Assembly (NCBI GenBank): GCA_903844785.1
Contig: CAIMVB010000267.1
Span: 1-7,540, forward strand
Source of the DNA: an uncultured Rhodospirillales bacterium
GTDB lineage: Bacteria > Pseudomonadota > Alphaproteobacteria > Acetobacterales > Acetobacteraceae
Reading direction: 5' to 3'
Length of the DNA stretch: 7,540 nucleotides
Part shown: positions 5,785 through 7,540 of the stretch, piece after piece
Layout of the letters: each line of letters opens with the position of its first letter
Position numbering within the stretch: position 1 is the first letter of the stretch
Translations under genes and position numbers: made by a program
Notes under the pieces: generated by a model
Databases searched by the model: none
What the model was told of the DNA's origin: nothing
The model's input: the letters and a program-made list of their open reading frames with translations, nothing else

Positions 5785-6719
5785 AAGTAATGCTGCATTA
5801 TGATGCCGGGCCGGGGCTGGCGGCGCAGTTGGCCGCCCTGCCCGGCCTTGAACTGGCCATCTGCCCGGAAGCCGATACAGCGCTTTATGCGCGGCTTTTG
5901 CCCGAGGTTGAGGTGATCTGGCATGTGCTCCGCCCTATCAGCGCTGCCGATATCGCCGCCGCGCCCAAGCTGCGCCTGATCCAGAAAATCGGCGTGGGGG
6001 TGAATACGATTGACCTGGAAGCGGCCCGTGCGCGCGGCATTGCGGTCTGTAACCTGCCGGGCACGAATAGCCGTGCGGTGGCGGAAATGGCGCTGTTGCT
6101 GATGCTGGGCGCCTTGCGGCGCATCAGCCATTTCGATGCGGAAACCCGCGCCGGGCGCGGCTGGTCCCAACCCCCTGCCCTACAGGATGGGCTATTTGAA
6201 CTGGGCGGGCGCAAGGTGGGGCTGGTGGGTTACGGCGCGGTGCCAAAGCTACTTGCCCCCGTATTGCAGGCCTTGGGGTGTGAGGTGCTTTACACCGCCC
6301 GCGCCCCGAAACCCGAGGCCATCGGCGCCTACCGCCCGCTTGAGGCGCTTTTGGCGGAAAGCGATGTGGTCTCCCTCCATATCCCGGAAACCGCCGAAAC
6401 TCGGGGCTTGATCAATGCCGCGGCCATTGCGCGCATGAAGCCAGGCGCGGTTTTGGTGAATACGGCGCGCGGCGGCTTGGTGGATCAGGCGGCGCTGGTG
6501 GCGGCGCTGCAATCAGGCCATTTGGCGGCGGCGGGGCTGGATGTATTCGCCGCGGAACCGCTCGACCCCATGGACCCTTTGCTTGGCCTGCCCAATGTGG
6601 TGCTGGCGCCCCATGTGGCGTGGCTCACCACCGGGACCTTCGCGCGGTCCTTCAGCATCGCCGCTGAAAATTGCCGGCGGCTTCAGGACAATGAGGCTTT
6701 ATTGAACCGGGTGATCTGA
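5781..6719 (+). CDS. D-isomer-specific 2-hydroxyacid dehydrogenase
   Basis: A 312-residue NAD(P)-dependent oxidoreductase that interconverts a 2-keto acid and its D-2-hydroxy acid in the cytoplasm. The length is typical. The catalytic set is intact: Arg230 in NTARGGLVDQ, Glu259 in DVFAAEPLDP, and His278 in LAPHVAW. The substrate loop IGVGVNTID (70-78) and GTNSRAVAEMAL (94-105) are family hallmarks. The nucleotide-binding loop is G150-Y-G152-A-V-P155, so the third glycine of GxGxxG is a proline. The end of the second Rossmann strand (VLYTAR, 169-174) lacks the acidic residue that usually selects NAD and has Arg174, which may favour NADP. The start overlaps the enolase stop by ATGA and is the last gene of the block. 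Hydroxypyruvate or glyoxylate reductase activity is a plausible guess from context, not shown by sequence. Confidence 0.92.
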   Translation: MKVMLHYDAGPGLAAQLAALPGLELAICPEADTALYARLLPEVEVIWHVLRPISAADIAAAPKLRLIQKIGVGVNTIDLEAARARGIAVCNLPGTNSRAVAEMALLLMLGALRRISHFDAETRAGRGWSQPPALQDGLFELGGRKVGLVGYGAVPKLLAPVLQALGCEVLYTARAPKPEAIGAYRPLEALLAESDVVSLHIPETAETRGLINAAAIARMKPGAVLVNTARGGLVDQAALVAALQSGHLAAAGLDVFAAEPLDPMDPLLGLPNVVLAPHVAWLTTGTFARSFSIAAENCRRLQDNEALLNRVI

Positions 6720-6825
6720 AGAAGTTAAATTAAGCTGAACTAAAGGGGCTGCTCTTCGACCCTGGTTCAAACCGGCGCCAGTGCGGCCAGGGCAAGCTTT
6801 ACCCAAAAAAAGCCAAGGCAGCGCC

Positions 6826-6869
6826 TGATCGATAAAAGCAATCGTTCAATCTTTTCTTTTTTGTTTTTA
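6826..6869 (+). terminator. Rho-independent-like terminator of the four-gene block
   Basis: TGATCGAT (6826-6833) pairs with ATCGTTCA (6841-6848) in seven of eight positions, with one T-T mismatch and a 7-base loop. It is followed by a T-rich tract (6850-6869) with runs of four, six and five T. The stem is AT-rich and so weak, but the tract is long and the position, about 105 bases after the dehydrogenase stop, is right. Confidence 0.6.
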
Positions 6870-6873
6870 TTCT

Positions 6874-6879
6874 GATAAT
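6874..6879 (+). promoter_or_regulatory. Candidate -10 element directly before the last gene
   Basis: GATAAT, preceded by T-C-T, matches five of six -10 positions. The sequence 17-18 bases upstream lies in the T-rich tract and is a poor -35 box. Transcription would start near 6886-6887, immediately before the ATG at 6888. Confidence 0.4.
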
Positions 6880-6887
6880 TAAATCGT

Positions 6888-7540
6888 ATGTCCTCCACCT
6901 TGCCTGATCTAGACCGCTTCAGGTCAGCATCCTTTGAGCCGATGAGCTTCCGCGAAAGGGGCGCCACCGTTCCTTTCACGACGCCATTGCTGCTGAATGC
7001 GCGTATCCGCCGGACCGCTCCCGGACAGGGCCTGGAAATGGTTGTGGTCAATCCGTCGGGCGGGCGTGGCGCGCTTATTCTGCCCTGGGCGGCGATGACA
7101 GATATTTGCGGCCCAACCTTGTTTGATCGTCATCTTTGGCAAAACCTGAATGATGCGGATGACATTTCCCCAACCGGCATCCGGCATGCAGCGCAAAGGC
7201 TTGCGGCGGAGGGTCTTGCCGGCCGCGTTGCCGCATTGGCCGCCAAGGATGCGCAACGCAGAGAAGTTTCATCACAGCAACTGGCCAAATCCATGTTGCT
7301 GGAAAGCCTGATGGCGGCTGCCGAAACCCCAGCTGAGGCAGCCAGTCGTTCTGCTGGGAAAGTTCCTGAAGCAGTCGAAAAGCGGGCCGAACGGGCAGTG
7401 ATACGTTCAGCGGCCCTTGCAGGCCAATCACCAGAAGCATTCTCTGCGGATCTGAATGCGCTTGCGGTTGCACTAAGTGGTGCGATACCAAAAATCGAGG
7501 GGGAGGATGCACGGCTTCGGCAGATGCTGGAAAGCCTGAC
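6888..7540 (+). CDS. Hypothetical protein, unrecognised family, 3' end outside window
   Basis: An open frame of 217 codons from the ATG at 6888 runs off the right edge. I do not recognise the family. Residues 20-75 look like a folded beta-rich module (RGATVPFTTPLLLNARIR, then LEMVVVNPSGG and ALILPWAAM). Residues 80-145 are predicted to be helical with many alanines (for example RHAAQRLAAEGLAGR), and 146-217 alternate charged and alanine-rich segments that could be helical or linker. No signal peptide or membrane segment is visible. No ribosome site precedes 6888; an internal ATG at 6942 (MSFRERG) is an alternative start with a weak GAG upstream. Codon use is less GC-biased than in the preceding genes, with CTA, ATA, AGA, AGG and many TCA/GCA codons. 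The coding call rests on the long frame with coherent protein-like sequence; function is unknown. Confidence 0.7.
   Translation, partial: MSSTLPDLDRFRSASFEPMSFRERGATVPFTTPLLLNARIRRTAPGQGLEMVVVNPSGGRGALILPWAAMTDICGPTLFDRHLWQNLNDADDISPTGIRHAAQRLAAEGLAGRVAALAAKDAQRREVSSQQLAKSMLLESLMAAAETPAEAASRSAGKVPEAVEKRAERAVIRSAALAGQSPEAFSADLNALAVALSGAIPKIEGEDARLRQMLESL

Larger units (their letters stand above)
6720..6887. other. Intergenic region between the dehydrogenase and the next gene
   Basis: This 168-base AT-richer gap holds a terminator-like hairpin and a promoter-like element, listed separately. A further inverted repeat, CCCTGG at 6760-6765 and CCAGGG at 6787-6792 around a 21-base loop, may form a weak stem in the 3' leader. 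The A run at 6804-6811 would be a T run on the minus strand but has only a three-pair stem before it. No gene is seen here. Confidence 0.6.

Noticed and set aside
6757..6780. tRNA-like T-arm sequence (GGTTCAAACC followed by GCGCCA)
   Set aside because: Only 58 bases separate the dehydrogenase stop from the CCA-like end, too few for a full tRNA, and no matching acceptor stem or anticodon arm is present. It could at most be a short remnant, for which I see no further support.
7075..7512. Leftward reading frame of 145 codons near the right edge
   Set aside because: It opposes the longer rightward frame from 6888, which has more protein-like composition and runs uninterrupted to the edge; the leftward product has no recognisable domain. 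I still hold the rightward call at moderate confidence.
1..7540. CRISPR arrays, insertion sequences, phage or toxin-antitoxin genes
   Set aside because: I saw no regularly spaced direct repeats, transposase-like protein, terminal inverted repeats or small toxin-antitoxin pair; the unusual content here is metabolic.

Overview
The window looks like a chromosomal segment of a GC-rich alphaproteobacterium. Codons are strongly biased to G/C at the third position. A Bug/TctC-type receptor and a Tat-exported sugar-type binding protein in a dense gene layout would fit the Acetobacteraceae or a related Rhodospirillales family. That assignment is inference from style and gene content; no rRNA or other phylogenetic marker is present.

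Layout. Positions 1-2406 are transcribed leftward. In transcription order they hold an HtrA-like protease-fold protein with a PDZ domain (2406-1438), a small cupin protein 25 bases after it (1412-849), and, after a 90-base gap with a GC-rich hairpin, the first 252 codons of an ABC-transporter solute-binding protein (758-1, running off the left edge). Positions 2407-2539 form a divergent intergenic region with promoter-like elements. Positions 2540-6719 are one rightward block of four genes with almost no spacing: a TTT-family (Bug/TctC) periplasmic receptor, an APH-fold small-molecule kinase, an enolase paralogue, and a D-2-hydroxyacid dehydrogenase. The kinase/enolase and enolase/dehydrogenase junctions are both ATGA overlaps. 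Positions 6720-6887 hold a terminator-like hairpin with a long T-rich tract and, directly after it, a promoter-like element. From 6888 an unrecognised coding region runs off the right edge.

How the genes may work together. The rightward block reads as an uptake-plus-catabolism cassette for a small organic acid. The receptor would bind a carboxylate; the dehydrogenase would interconvert a 2-keto and a 2-hydroxy acid; the kinase would phosphorylate a hydroxyl; the enolase-fold enzyme would remove water to give an enol phosphate. The closest known chemistry is hydroxypyruvate to D-glycerate to 2-phosphoglycerate to phosphoenolpyruvate. However, the enolase here differs from housekeeping enolases at several active-site positions, so a related non-standard substrate is possible.

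The other main oddity is the protease-like protein, which has lost all three catalytic triad residues and has no signal peptide. It is probably a non-catalytic PDZ scaffold or sensor rather than a protease.
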